A DNA stretch of 43,742 nucleotides. Origin: UBA1181 sp963648205. Lineage in GTDB: Bacteria; Bacteroidota; Bacteroidia; Bacteroidales; Paludibacteraceae. The stretch is from NCBI GenBank assembly GCA_963648205.1, contig CAVJCT010000055.1, positions 1 through 43,742 of the forward strand, in the 5' to 3' direction. Under the pieces are notes generated by a model. It worked only from the letters and a program-made list of their open reading frames with translations, did no database searches and was not told the origin of the DNA. Numbering within the stretch: the first letter of the stretch is position 1; each line of letters starts with the position of its first letter. Below are positions 32,509-41,007 of this stretch, piece after piece. A program made the translations under genes and the position numbers.

Positions 32509-33984
32509 TTACTCCTCTTTCTTCAATTCAAAAAAATTGTCCACGCAACTTGGAATTTCCTCTCGTCTGTGGGTTACATAGATCATCGTTTTGCCTGGTT
32601 GTTCGCAGAATTTTTCGATGATGGCTCTGCATTTCTTCTTGTGGTCGAGGTCTAATCCGTGAAGAGGCTCGTCCAAAATCAGAAGATCAGGATTCTTCAC
32701 AAAAGTACGAGCCAACAAGATGAGACGCTGTTCACCGTTTGAGATTTTCAAGTAAGACTGATCTTTCAAATGGTCGATGCCCATCAATTTCATCCAAGCC
32801 AATGCGCGAGCTTCCTGTTCTTCGGAGCAACTTCTGAACAATCCAATCGTGTCGAACAAACCTGAACTAACGATTTTGAGGCAACTTTGATTCTCTTGAA
32901 AATAAAGGTGCATCTCGGACGAGATATAGCCGATTGGTTTTTTGATGTCCCAAATGCTTTCTCCCGTGCCACGTTTCTTGTCGAAGATTGTGATGTCGAG
33001 CGAGTAAGCTTTCGGATTATCTGCTGCCAATAAACTGAGGAGGGTAGATTTTCCAGAACCGTTTTTGCCAATCAAAGCCCATTTCTCACCTCTGCGAATC
33101 TCCCAGTTGAGGTTGCGGTAGAGTTGCACGGTTTTGTCAGAAACATTGTAAGATACATTCAAATTCTTCATTTTCAGCACATACTCGCATGGTTTTACCA
33201 CGTCGGCAACTGCTGAAGGAAACTCTTCTATATCGTAATGGTCGCTTGGCTTTAACCAGTTACCGTATTTCTCTGCGAAATCAGCTGGAGTTCCAGCATC
33301 CTCATATTTCAAACCATCCGCTTTCATGATTCGATTTGCCACTTGCGGAATCTCGTTGGTCGCAGGGACAAGGAAAATCATTTGCTGAATCTCTGCTAAT
33401 TCCAAGAAGAAAGTCTCTAATTCGGCTCTCATCTCAACGTCCAATCCGATGAAAGGGTTGTCGAAGATGATGATACGAGGACGAGATGCCAATGCCAAAA
33501 CAATCAGCAGTCGGCGCAACTCGCCTGAAGAGAGCATAATGAGGTGCTTGTGAAACAACTTGTCTACGTGCATCTTCTTGCAAAGCCACTGCACATATTC
33601 TTGGTCTTTCTCATTCTCCACCATCGTCTGCACTGTCGGACAGTCTTCGTTCTCTGTCGAACTGAAACGTTGCTGATAGTACATATTTTTATAGTCGGAC
33701 AACAAGTAAGCAGACTCGAAGCACACTTTGCGAATTGCTGCAGAAGCGTACGTTTTGGTCGTCGTTTTTCTATATTCGTCAGTCCAGAAAGCGTAGTCGA
33801 TCGTACCACTCTTCACCGCGTATTTGCCGCAAAGTAAATCTGCCAGCATTGTTTTGCCAGCTCCGTTAGGTCCGATGACGCACCATTGTTCGCCTTCTCT
33901 GATTGTCCAGTTGATAGGTTGTGGAAAGTCAACACCATAAATTCTTGGTGTTACGTTAGAAAGTTGAATTTCAATGTTTCCCAT
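32509..33984 (-). CDS. Soluble double ABC ATPase (ModF/PhrA-like)
   Basis: A 491-residue protein with two ABC domains and no membrane part. Domain 1: Walker A GPNGAGKT at 38-45, signature LSSGE at 151-155, Walker B-like IIIFDNP at 171-177. Domain 2: Walker A GKNGSGKS at 306-313, Walker B LLILDEPLHGLD and switch THRREE. In domain 1 the catalytic Glu after the Walker B Asp is Asn (FDN), and the switch His is not found (VPATNEIP where VTHRREEIP would be expected). Domain 1 is therefore probably a degenerate site. The E. coli ModF/PhrA protein, a relative with unclear role, has the same two-domain layout. Confidence 0.82.
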   Translation of the reverse strand: MGNIEIQLSNVTPRIYGVDFPQPINWTIREGEQWCVIGPNGAGKTMLADLLCGKYAVKSGTIDYAFWTDEYRKTTTKTYASAAIRKVCFESAYLLSDYKNMYYQQRFSSTENEDCPTVQTMVENEKDQEYVQWLCKKMHVDKLFHKHLIMLSSGELRRLLIVLALASRPRIIIFDNPFIGLDVEMRAELETFFLELAEIQQMIFLVPATNEIPQVANRIMKADGLKYEDAGTPADFAEKYGNWLKPSDHYDIEEFPSAVADVVKPCEYVLKMKNLNVSYNVSDKTVQLYRNLNWEIRRGEKWALIGKNGSGKSTLLSLLAADNPKAYSLDITIFDKKRGTGESIWDIKKPIGYISSEMHLYFQENQSCLKIVSSGLFDTIGLFRSCSEEQEARALAWMKLMGIDHLKDQSYLKISNGEQRLILLARTFVKNPDLLILDEPLHGLDLDHKKKCRAIIEKFCEQPGKTMIYVTHRREEIPSCVDNFFELKKEE

Positions 33985-34026
33985 TATGATATGAATAATT
34001 TCTCCTGAAAATACGACTATAAAATG

Positions 34027-34045
34027 TGTAAAACATTGTTTTACA
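34027..34045 (-). terminator. Hairpin between smpB and the ABC gene
   Basis: TGTAAAAC (34027-34034) pairs with GTTTTACA (34038-34045) around three bases. It lies just after the smpB stop codon on the minus strand. The following T-tract is short, so this may be a weak or partial terminator. Confidence 0.45.
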
Positions 34046-34055
34046 GTATATTGTC

Positions 34056-34520
34056 TTAAAATTTCATAGCTCGATCCATCTGACGTTTATCGTCCTTTTC
34101 TTTGAGCGATTCACGTTTGTCGTACTGTTTCTTACCCTTTGCAACTGCCACTTCCACCTTAGCCAATCCTTTGGCGTTGATGTAGAGTTTGGTTGGAACA
34201 ACGGTGAATCCAGTATCTTTTGTTTGACGACGGATTTTGTCCAATTCGCGTTTTGTAAGCAACAATTTTCGGTCGCGACGAGGCAAATGGTTGTTGTATG
34301 TTCCGTAGAAATATTCTGAGATGTTCATATTCTTCACCCAGAGTTCACCATCGATGAAGAAGCAGAACGTGTCCACCAAACTTGCTTTGCCGAGACGAAT
34401 AGACTTGATTTCCGTGCCGACCAGGACGATGCCGGCTTGATAGGTGTCAATCAACTCATAGTCGAACGTTGCCCTTTTATTACGAATGAGAATATCGTTT
34501 TTTAATTTTTGTTTTTCCAT
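34056..34520 (-). CDS. smpB: SsrA-binding protein SmpB
   Basis: A 154-residue protein that carries tmRNA to stalled ribosomes for trans-translation. Typical blocks are NKRATFDYELIDTYQAGIVL, GTEIKSIRLGKASLVDTF, NISEYFYGTYNNHLPRRDRKLLL and the basic C-terminal tail (KREKDD-like, ending MDRAMKF) that probes the mRNA channel. No tmRNA gene was recognised nearby. The Yip1-like gene is 36 bases upstream in the same direction. Confidence 0.95.
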   Translation of the reverse strand: MEKQKLKNDILIRNKRATFDYELIDTYQAGIVLVGTEIKSIRLGKASLVDTFCFFIDGELWVKNMNISEYFYGTYNNHLPRRDRKLLLTKRELDKIRRQTKDTGFTVVPTKLYINAKGLAKVEVAVAKGKKQYDKRESLKEKDDKRQMDRAMKF

Positions 34521-34556
34521 AATAAATTATTATTCTATAGTTTATCTTATTGAATG

Positions 34557-35168
34557 TCAACTGATTAAAAACTTTATCACTTTGTTAACACCCATAGGAA
34601 TAAGAATCAATAATAAGATTGCGATTAAAGTCATCCAGTATTGTTTCGTCTCATCCATAGAGATGGAAGGAAAGAGAATTGGAAGTCCGACCCACACCAC
34701 ATAAACAACGTAGAGGTTGAGAACGGGGAGGAAGAATAGGGAAGGAATCAGATTCTCCACCAGCATGAGCATCCACATAATCGATGAAGCGTAGACTGCC
34801 AGCGTGAAGCAGCGAGGAAATGCCTCTTCTTCCACGTCAAACCTTCTTCGTTTTACCACCCAACTAAGGCAGAATGAGGTAGTTATGACACCGAAGAAAA
34901 GTGTCGCAAAGAGGATCAGCAAATTTCTGCCCATGAACTGCATAAACTGGGTGAAATAAATCATTTCCGACCAGTGATAGTGGATAATAGACGACAGGAT
35001 AGAGACAACTATGACAATCGTCAGGCAAGGGAAGAAAAAGTCTCTTCTAACGTCGTCAGTGTCTTTGCTTCTTTCTACGATTGCTTCCCACTCTTCGTGC
35101 GGAGAGTGGATTAAGCGTAGAATGACTTTCATAACGCTGGAGTAGACTGATAAATTGACTGAACTCAT
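34557..35168 (-). CDS. Yip1-family integral membrane protein
   Basis: A 203-residue protein with a short cytoplasmic N-terminus and about five hydrophobic segments (near 45-65, 80-105, 125-145, 150-170 and 180-200). The segment LRLIHSPHEEWEAI before the first helix is typical of Bacteroidota Yip1-domain proteins of unknown function. The ATG at 35168 was chosen because a minus-strand -7 element (35188-35195) lies just upstream. Longer open frame beyond it would overlap the opposite promoter. Probably co-transcribed with smpB. Confidence 0.7.
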   Translation of the reverse strand: MSSVNLSVYSSVMKVILRLIHSPHEEWEAIVERSKDTDDVRRDFFFPCLTIVIVVSILSSIIHYHWSEMIYFTQFMQFMGRNLLILFATLFFGVITTSFCLSWVVKRRRFDVEEEAFPRCFTLAVYASSIMWMLMLVENLIPSLFFLPVLNLYVVYVVWVGLPILFPSISMDETKQYWMTLIAILLLILIPMGVNKVIKFLIS

Positions 35169-35187
35169 TTTGATTCTTTTCGATTGG

Positions 35188-35195
35188 CAAAAGTA
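35188..35195 (-). promoter_or_regulatory. -7 promoter element of the Yip1-smpB genes
   Basis: On the minus strand this reads TACTTTTG, a perfect TAnnTTTG match, 19 bases before the Yip1-like start codon. It faces a plus-strand element 12 bases away. Confidence 0.6.
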
Positions 35196-35207
35196 TGATA
35201 TTTTTCT

Positions 35208-35215
35208 TACTTTTG
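35208..35215 (+). promoter_or_regulatory. -7 promoter element of the penicillin-binding protein operon
   Basis: TACTTTTG is a perfect TAnnTTTG match, 62 bases before the ATG at 35278, with ATTGG near 35183-35187 as a possible -33. Its polymerase footprint would cover the opposing minus-strand element. Confidence 0.6.
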
Positions 35216-35277
35216 TGAACTTTAAATGTTTGACTTTAACAAGAGATATACTCTTATTAAATAAAGGAATTGTTAAG

Positions 35278-37671
35278 ATGGCGAATAATAGTGGCAAGTT
35301 AAGTATAGGCGTAAAAATACTGATTGGTCTGTGGATACTATTCTTCATTGGAGTAGTGTCTGTTTTCGTGTTGTTTAGAATGATCAGTGATGGTAAGATA
35401 GGCTATCTTCCTCCGATTGAAGAGTTGCAGAATCCGCGTAATAAATACGCTACGGAGATTTACTCCTCCGATATGAAGGTGATTGGACGATTCTTCAAGA
35501 GTCAGGAAAATCGTGTTTATACAAAATACGATGAATTGTCGCCTTACTTGGTGGACGCGCTGATTTCTACCGAGGATGAGCGTTATTATGAGCATTCAGG
35601 TATTGACGGTCGTGCTTTGTTCCGTGTCGGATTTAAGACACTTTTGATGGGTCAAAGCAAGGGAGGTGGAAGTACCATTTCTCAGCAGTTGGCAAAGTTG
35701 CTTTTCACGGAAAGTTATGCGAAGAGCAAATTTGAGCGTGCTTATCAGAAGTTGACGGAGTGGGTGATTGCCGTTAAATTGGAGAAATACTACACCAAGG
35801 AGGAAATCATCACTATGTATTTCAACAAGTTTGATTTCTTGAACAATGCCGTCGGAATCAAGTCTGCCGCTCAGATCTATTTCAATAAAACACCAAAGGA
35901 TTTGAACAAGGAGGAGGCTGCCCTTTTGGTGGGTATGTTGCAGAATCCAACGAAATACAACCCTGTTAGAGAGCGTACCAAGAAAGCAGGCTTGGAGCGT
36001 CGTAATGTCGTTCTCTCTCAGATGATGTCGAACAATAAGATTACCAAGGCAGAATATGATTCTTTGTCAGCATTGGAAATCACTTTGAACTATCAAAAGG
36101 TGGATCATAAATTAGGTCTCGCACCGTATTTCCGTGAGCGTCTTCGTATTATGATGACTGCCAAGGAACCCGATCCTGCAAAGTATCCGAAATGGATGCA
36201 CCAAAAATATTATGAGGATTCTTTAGCATGGGCAGAAGATCCGCTTTACGGTTGGTGTAATAAAAATTTGAAGCCTGACGGTACGCCATACGACCTTTAC
36301 ACAGATGGTTTGAAGGTCTACACGACGATTGATTCGCGTATGCAACAATGTGCCGAAAATGCTTGTGAGAAATATTTGAGCGAGTATTTGCAGCCACTTT
36401 TCTTTAAAGAAAATGACTTGGCGAAAAACAAAAAAGCGCCATTCTCTACAACGTCAACACAAGCTCAGGTCGACTCTATTTTGATGAGATCCATTCGTCA
36501 AAGTGAAAGATACTATGGCTTGAAACGTGAAGGTCTTTCAGAGAAGGAGATTATGGAGAATTTCAAGACTCCAACTCAGGTGACGGTTTTCGATTGGAAA
36601 GAAGGTTCGAAAGATACGGTGATGTCGCCATACGACTCTATTCGCTATACGAAAGCATTCCTTCGCTGTGGTATGATGTCTATCGATCCGTTTAACGGAC
36701 ATGTGAAGGCATACGTCGGCGGACCAAATTACAATTTCTTCCAATATGATATGGCAAGTGTGGGTCGTCGTCAGGTGGGTTCCACAATAAAACCATATTT
36801 GTATGCGTTGGCTATGGAGGATGGAATGTCTCCTTGCGATGAAGTCCCTAATATTCAGCCTCAAATCTTGTTGCCAAGTGGTGAAATTTGGCAACCAAGA
36901 AATGTCCCTTACGGAAAAGAGGGTAAAGAAGAAGAGGGCAAGATGATTACGCTGAAGAGAGGATTGCAGACTTCAAACAACTGGATTTCAGCTTATTTGA
37001 TTAAGCAACTCGGACCAGAACGTTTCGTGGCATTGCTACACTCTTTCGGATTGAAAAACTACATTGACCCTGTTCCATCCCTGTGTTTGGGTATTGCCGA
37101 TGTTTCAGTCTGTGAAATGGTTGCGGCATATACGGCGTTTGCCAATAAAGGAATCCAAACAGAGCCTCTCTATGTAACCCGTATTGAGGACAATAACGGA
37201 AATATCATTGCCACTTTTGTCCCTCGTATGCATGAGATTTTCAGTGCAGAGACGGCAGAGAAGATGATTGTGCTGTTGAAGAGTGTAATCAGTGGCGGTA
37301 CAGGTCTTCGTCTTCATACGAAACGCTATGACTACAGTATCGGTTGGGAGACGCAAGTCGCCGGTAAGACGGGAACCACGCAAAACAATTCCGATGGTTG
37401 GTTTATGGGCGTTGTGCCAAACCTCATCACGGGAGTTTGGGTTGGTGGTGAAGATCGTGATATTCACTTTGACAATATCAGAAATGGACAAGGATCATCT
37501 ACGGCCTTGCCAATCTGGGGTTATTATATGAATGGAGTCTACAATGATTCTACTATCGGTTACTCACGCACAGAACCGTTTATTCTCTCGCAACAGTATG
37601 ATTGCAAGAAGAGTAGTAGCACTGAAGGTGTAGCCGCAGAGGAGACTCCAGATGCAGACTTGTTTGATTAA
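35278..37671 (+). CDS. Class A penicillin-binding protein (PBP1a-like)
   Basis: A 797-residue bifunctional enzyme that polymerises and cross-links peptidoglycan. It has a short cytoplasmic tail and one membrane segment (about 11-34). The glycosyltransferase domain has catalytic E99 in STEDERYYEHSG and GGGSTISQQLAKLLF. The transpeptidase domain has S502-x-x-K505 (GSTIKPY), S566-N567-N568 (TSNNW) and K697-T-G (AGKTGTTQNNSDGWF). All catalytic residues are present. The ATG at 35278 follows AAAGGA and gives the normal N-terminus; longer frames start before the promoter. It is followed by two metabolic genes in the same run. Confidence 0.94.
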   Translation: MANNSGKLSIGVKILIGLWILFFIGVVSVFVLFRMISDGKIGYLPPIEELQNPRNKYATEIYSSDMKVIGRFFKSQENRVYTKYDELSPYLVDALISTEDERYYEHSGIDGRALFRVGFKTLLMGQSKGGGSTISQQLAKLLFTESYAKSKFERAYQKLTEWVIAVKLEKYYTKEEIITMYFNKFDFLNNAVGIKSAAQIYFNKTPKDLNKEEAALLVGMLQNPTKYNPVRERTKKAGLERRNVVLSQMMSNNKITKAEYDSLSALEITLNYQKVDHKLGLAPYFRERLRIMMTAKEPDPAKYPKWMHQKYYEDSLAWAEDPLYGWCNKNLKPDGTPYDLYTDGLKVYTTIDSRMQQCAENACEKYLSEYLQPLFFKENDLAKNKKAPFSTTSTQAQVDSILMRSIRQSERYYGLKREGLSEKEIMENFKTPTQVTVFDWKEGSKDTVMSPYDSIRYTKAFLRCGMMSIDPFNGHVKAYVGGPNYNFFQYDMASVGRRQVGSTIKPYLYALAMEDGMSPCDEVPNIQPQILLPSGEIWQPRNVPYGKEGKEEEGKMITLKRGLQTSNNWISAYLIKQLGPERFVALLHSFGLKNYIDPVPSLCLGIADVSVCEMVAAYTAFANKGIQTEPLYVTRIEDNNGNIIATFVPRMHEIFSAETAEKMIVLLKSVISGGTGLRLHTKRYDYSIGWETQVAGKTGTTQNNSDGWFMGVVPNLITGVWVGGEDRDIHFDNIRNGQGSSTALPIWGYYMNGVYNDSTIGYSRTEPFILSQQYDCKKSSSTEGVAAEETPDADLFD

Positions 37672-37699
37672 TGCTATAACGAACTAAACTTTACAGAGG

Positions 37700-38950
37700 A
37701 TGAAAATCAGAGAGAGAGTATTGAATAATCTCGGTGTTTTGGGTCAGTGGAGCAAATTGGCTCATGGCTATTTTATGTTCCCGAAATTAGAGGGCGAATT
37801 AGGTCCTCACATGCAGTTTCGTGGCAAAAATGTATTGAATTGGAGCATCAATAATTATTACGGATTGGCAAACAATCCAGAAATAAAGGCTAAAGAGGCT
37901 GATTTGGCCGCCCAATATGGCTTTTCTATGCCTATGGGTTCACGCTTGATGACGGGTGAGACGACCCTTCACGAGGAGTTGGAGGCTAAATTGGCAGAGT
38001 TCACGCAGAAACAGGATTGCTTCGTCCTCAACTCGTTCTATCAAGGAATGATTTCTGTAATCGACTCGTTGTGTTGCAAAAATGATACCGTTGTCTATAG
38101 TCACGATGTGCATTCTAGCATTCAAGATGGTATTCGTCTGCACGCTAATCGTCGTTTCATCTATGTGAAAAATGACATTGACGCTATCGAAGAGCAGGTG
38201 GCAAAAGCTTGCGAATTGGCTAAGGAGAAAGATGGCGGAGTGCTATTCGTAACAGAAGGTGTGATTGGCGTTACGGGCGAGTTTGCTCCGTTGGATAAAA
38301 TCGTCGCACTCAAAGAAAAGTATGATTTCCTTTTGATTGTCGAGGATGCGCATGGTTTCGGTACGATTGGTCCGAACCGTATTGGTGTGGCAGACTATTA
38401 CGGGGTGCAAGATGGTGTCGATCTGATGGTTGGAACATTCGGTAAGGCGATGAGTATCACCGGTGGCTTTGTTGTAGGTGATGAAGAATTAATCAACTAT
38501 CTTCGCTACAACATGCGTTCGCAGACCTTCTCGGAGGCGCTGCCTGCTGCCCTTACTGCCAGTGCCATCAACCGATTAGACTATATCATCGCACATCCAG
38601 AGATGTTGGAAAAACTCAATGTCATTAAAGATGCGCTGCAAAGCGGTTTGCGCGCAGCTGGGTTGAATATCGGTAATACCACATCGACGGTTACACCGGT
38701 TTATATGTCTATGTCGAACGTCCATGAGGCAGTTCACATGATGACAGATTTGAGAGAGAATTATGGAATATTCTGTATGAACATTCTCTACCCATATATT
38801 GCAGAAGGCAAGTTGATGATTCGCTTGATTCCGACCCCAATGCACACGTTGGATGATGTGGAATACACCATTGATGCGTTGACGAAAATCAAGAAGAATG
38901 CCGAAGCAGGAAAGTATTTGGATGAGACGGATGTGAAACCAGAGAAATAA
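37700..38950 (+). CDS. Alpha-oxoamine synthase-family PLP enzyme (KBL/BioF/SPT-like)
   Basis: A 416-residue, fold-type I PLP enzyme. The lysine that binds PLP is K249 in GTFGKAMSITGGFV, and EDAHGFGTIGPNRIG holds the PLP-pyridine aspartate. PMGSRLMTGETTLHEELE is typical of alpha-oxoamine synthases, which condense an amino acid with an acyl-CoA. Candidates are glycine C-acetyltransferase, 8-amino-7-oxononanoate synthase and serine palmitoyltransferase. Bacteroidales make sphingolipids, so the last is attractive, but its N-terminus does not look like the Spt proteins I remember. It lies 28 bases after the PBP gene. Confidence 0.75.
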   Translation: MKIRERVLNNLGVLGQWSKLAHGYFMFPKLEGELGPHMQFRGKNVLNWSINNYYGLANNPEIKAKEADLAAQYGFSMPMGSRLMTGETTLHEELEAKLAEFTQKQDCFVLNSFYQGMISVIDSLCCKNDTVVYSHDVHSSIQDGIRLHANRRFIYVKNDIDAIEEQVAKACELAKEKDGGVLFVTEGVIGVTGEFAPLDKIVALKEKYDFLLIVEDAHGFGTIGPNRIGVADYYGVQDGVDLMVGTFGKAMSITGGFVVGDEELINYLRYNMRSQTFSEALPAALTASAINRLDYIIAHPEMLEKLNVIKDALQSGLRAAGLNIGNTTSTVTPVYMSMSNVHEAVHMMTDLRENYGIFCMNILYPYIAEGKLMIRLIPTPMHTLDDVEYTIDALTKIKKNAEAGKYLDETDVKPEK

Positions 38951-38968
38951 CCCTCGAACATTTTGCTT

Positions 38969-39445
38969 ATGGAAGAAAACAAGAAAGAATATTATATGCA
39001 GTTGGCAATCGACCTTTCCGAGGAAAGTGTGAAGAAAGGTGGAGGCCCTTTTGGTGCGGTGATTGTGAAAGATGGCGAGATTGTGGCAAAATCGCACAAT
39101 CAGGTTACCTTGAACAATGATCCAACTGCCCACGCTGAGGTGATGGCGATTCGTGAAGCCTGTCAAAAATTAGGCACGTTCGACCTTTCAGGTTGCGAGT
39201 TGTACGCTTCGTGCGAGCCTTGCCCGATGTGCCTCTCGTCAATGTACTGGGCGCATATCGACAAGTACTATTACGCCAATCAGAAAGAAGATGCTAAAGC
39301 CATCGACTTCGATGATCAGTTTATCTACGATGAGATTGCCAAAGCTCCTGAGTATCGCAGTATGCCAAGAGTGCAGATGATGAGAGACAAGGCTTTGAAA
39401 GTCTTCAAGAAATGGGAAGAAAAAACCGATAAAACAGAGTATTAA
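38969..39445 (+). CDS. Nucleoside/nucleobase deaminase (guanine-deaminase-like)
   Basis: A 158-residue zinc enzyme of the cytidine-deaminase superfamily. Zinc ligands are H55 (HAE, with catalytic E57) and C85 and C88 in PCPMC. The fold resembles the GuaD/TadA side of the family, and GGGPFGAVIVKDG and the C-terminal layout favour a guanine deaminase over TadA. The exact base is not certain. The ATG at 38969 is preferred to an upstream TTG (38963). It ends the three-gene PBP run and a terminator follows after about 70 bases. Confidence 0.82.
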   Translation: MEENKKEYYMQLAIDLSEESVKKGGGPFGAVIVKDGEIVAKSHNQVTLNNDPTAHAEVMAIREACQKLGTFDLSGCELYASCEPCPMCLSSMYWAHIDKYYYANQKEDAKAIDFDDQFIYDEIAKAPEYRSMPRVQMMRDKALKVFKKWEEKTDKTEY

Positions 39446-39515
39446 TTATTGTTTCGGAAATTGTTTTTGATTCCCCAATTTTTATAAGAACCGAAAAATT
39501 TGTAAGCATATTTAG

Positions 39516-39560
39516 AAGAAGACCTTTTCGTTGAAACTGACGGAAAAGTCTTCTTTTTTT
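39516..39560 (+). terminator. Intrinsic terminator of the PBP-deaminase run
   Basis: AAGAAGAC (39516-39523) pairs with GTCTTCTT (39548-39555), extended inward by TTTTC/GGAAAA-type pairing with a bulge, and a T run ends at 39560. The same T run supplies the -33 element of the comF promoter. Confidence 0.8.
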
Positions 39561-39591
39561 GTACGAAAATTGAAGAGAAATTTTATTTTTG
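39558..39591 (+). promoter_or_regulatory. Promoter of comF
   Basis: TTTG at 39558-39561 (-33) and TATTTTTG at 39584-39591 (-7, perfect TAnnTTTG) are 22 bases apart. Transcription would begin near 39598, 27 bases before the ATG. It overlaps the end of the upstream terminator. Confidence 0.65.
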
Positions 39592-39624
39592 CACAGTTAA
39601 GTTATACTAAGTTTTGGTTTTGCT

Positions 39625-40377
39625 ATGAAGAATTATCCTGACAATGCAGAGAAACGGCAAGGTCGTTTCAAGCGAGTGAGAACGTTTGTGAGTGGAGTTT
39701 TATCAGACTTTCTTTCAATGTTTTATCCTCGAACATGCATTTGTTGTGGAAAGGCTCTGAGTAGGAATGAAACGGACTTATGTATGGCTTGCGAGATGGA
39801 ACTTCCTTTCGTGCCAGAGACGATTATGACGAGTGGACGAGCGATTGCGGAGCGTTTTGATGGACGAGTGGAAGTCGAGGGGGCAACGGCTCTCTTGCGG
39901 TATGAGAAAGAGACGGTTTCACAACATATCCTGCACCATATCAAGTATAAAGGAGGTAAAGCGTTAGGTTATCGGATGGGACGAATGTTAGGCGCACGGT
40001 TGCGTGGCACACGGTTTCAGAAGATGGACGCTTTGATTCCAGTCCCTTTGCACCCGAATAAGTTCAAGCTGAGAGGGTACAACCAAAGTGAATGGATTGC
40101 GAAGGGCATTGGTGAGGCGTTGGGTATTCCCGTTTGGACAGACGTTCTGGTGCGAACAGTGGAGAATTCGACGCAGACCCGCAAAGGAGCGTATGAACGA
40201 TGGGAGAATGTGAAGGGAATCTTTCAGTTGGTGGATGAATCGAAGATACGAGGCAAGCAATTGCTCGTGATTGACGATGTGATGACGACAGGTTCGACGG
40301 TTGAGGCTTGCATTTTGCCCATCGAGAAAGTGGAAGGTGTGAAAGTGAGCGTGGCTACGTTGGCAGTCGTAGGATAA
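39625..40377 (+). CDS. comF: ComF-family amidophosphoribosyltransferase-like protein
   Basis: A 250-residue protein of the ComF family (needed for DNA uptake in some bacteria, role unclear here). An N-terminal zinc-finger-like cluster has CICCGK (C38, C40, C41) and CMAC (C53, C56). A type I phosphoribosyltransferase domain follows, with the PRPP loop LLVIDDVMTTGSTVEAC near the C-terminus and DALIPVPLHPNKFKLRGYNQ before it. It has its own promoter and is 45 bases upstream of an unrelated lipoprotein gene. Confidence 0.9.
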   Translation: MKNYPDNAEKRQGRFKRVRTFVSGVLSDFLSMFYPRTCICCGKALSRNETDLCMACEMELPFVPETIMTSGRAIAERFDGRVEVEGATALLRYEKETVSQHILHHIKYKGGKALGYRMGRMLGARLRGTRFQKMDALIPVPLHPNKFKLRGYNQSEWIAKGIGEALGIPVWTDVLVRTVENSTQTRKGAYERWENVKGIFQLVDESKIRGKQLLVIDDVMTTGSTVEACILPIEKVEGVKVSVATLAVVG

Positions 40378-40422
40378 GAAAAATAGTTAACAATCAATTA
40401 ATAATTAAAACTAAAAAAGGAA

Positions 40423-40878
40423 ATGAAGCATTTTAAATTTTTGGCATTCCTCATGATGATGGTTGCCGGTTTGAGCTTTGGTTTTGCATCTTGTGGTGAC
40501 GACGATGATGACGATTCAACATCAGACACTTCAATTTCAGAAAAGTACAATTCAACAGCAGTTGCTGCTGGTGAGGCTTTCTACAAGGCATACGAAGAAG
40601 CTGAGACTACTCAAGCAAAGTCACTTGTTGCCGCAACATACGCTTTGACGTATGCAACCAACAAGAATACTACTGGTTATCAGTCAGGTTTCTGGGTTGG
40701 TGTTGCTGCTCAGAAGTTTGGTTACACAGACAACTTGGATAAGGCTGCAGAGCATGTAGGTGAGTTGGATGAAATCAAAAATATTTTTGATACATTTAAA
40801 TCAGATGGTGTAACTACAGAAAACGTTACTGATACTCTTTTGAATTTGTTGAACTCATACGTTTCTAAAAACTCTTAA
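40423..40878 (+). CDS. Acidic lipoprotein, paralogue 1
   Basis: A 151-residue lipoprotein. The signal MKHFKFLAFLMMMVAGLSFG ends with lipobox ASC, and the mature start GDDDDDDS matches the acidic surface-export signal known for Bacteroidota lipoproteins. The body (SGFWVGVAAQKFGYTDNLDKAAEHVGEL) is mainly helical. The C-terminal half is clearly related to the next lipoprotein (41008-41472), so the two are tandem paralogues. Function is unknown. It sits 45 bases after comF and ends before a terminator. Confidence 0.75.
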   Translation: MKHFKFLAFLMMMVAGLSFGFASCGDDDDDDSTSDTSISEKYNSTAVAAGEAFYKAYEEAETTQAKSLVAATYALTYATNKNTTGYQSGFWVGVAAQKFGYTDNLDKAAEHVGELDEIKNIFDTFKSDGVTTENVTDTLLNLLNSYVSKNS

Positions 40879-40910
40879 TCGGGTCCTTAAGAAATATAAT
40901 AAACTTTATA

Positions 40911-40951
40911 AGAGTCGCTTTCGGGATATAATCTCGGAAGCGATTCTTTTG
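40911..40951 (+). terminator. Intrinsic terminator after lipoprotein 1
   Basis: AGAGTCGCTTTCG (40911-40923) pairs with CGGAAGCGATTCT (40935-40947), with two G-T pairs, and TTTTG follows. The T run at the end overlaps the -33 of the next promoter. Confidence 0.75.
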
Positions 40952-40980
40952 TGAAGACGTTGTTGAATTTTGTAACTTTG
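40948..40980 (+). promoter_or_regulatory. Promoter of lipoprotein 2 and dnaG
   Basis: TTTG at 40948-40951 (-33) and TAACTTTG at 40973-40980 (-7, perfect TAnnTTTG) are 21 bases apart. Transcription would begin near 40987, about 20 bases before the ATG at 41008. This rules out the in-frame start at 40951. Confidence 0.7.
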
Positions 40981-41007
40981 CAGTTGTTAACTGAAAAAGA
41001 TAATAGT

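Noticed and set aside
34027..34520. tmRNA gene near smpB
   Set aside because: No alanine-tRNA-like ends or tag-coding frame found in the gaps beside smpB.
35155..35277. 41-residue N-terminal extension of the penicillin-binding protein
   Set aside because: It starts before the promoter element and is not typical of PBP N-termini; the ATG at 35278 has a ribosome-binding site.
35169..35348. 60-residue N-terminal extension of the Yip1-like protein
   Set aside because: It overlaps both divergent promoters and the coding start region of the opposite gene.
40498..40517. GAC repeat run in lipoprotein 1 as a phase-variable tract
   Set aside because: The acidic codons are mixed GAC/GAT, not a pure repeat, and length change by threes would not alter the frame.
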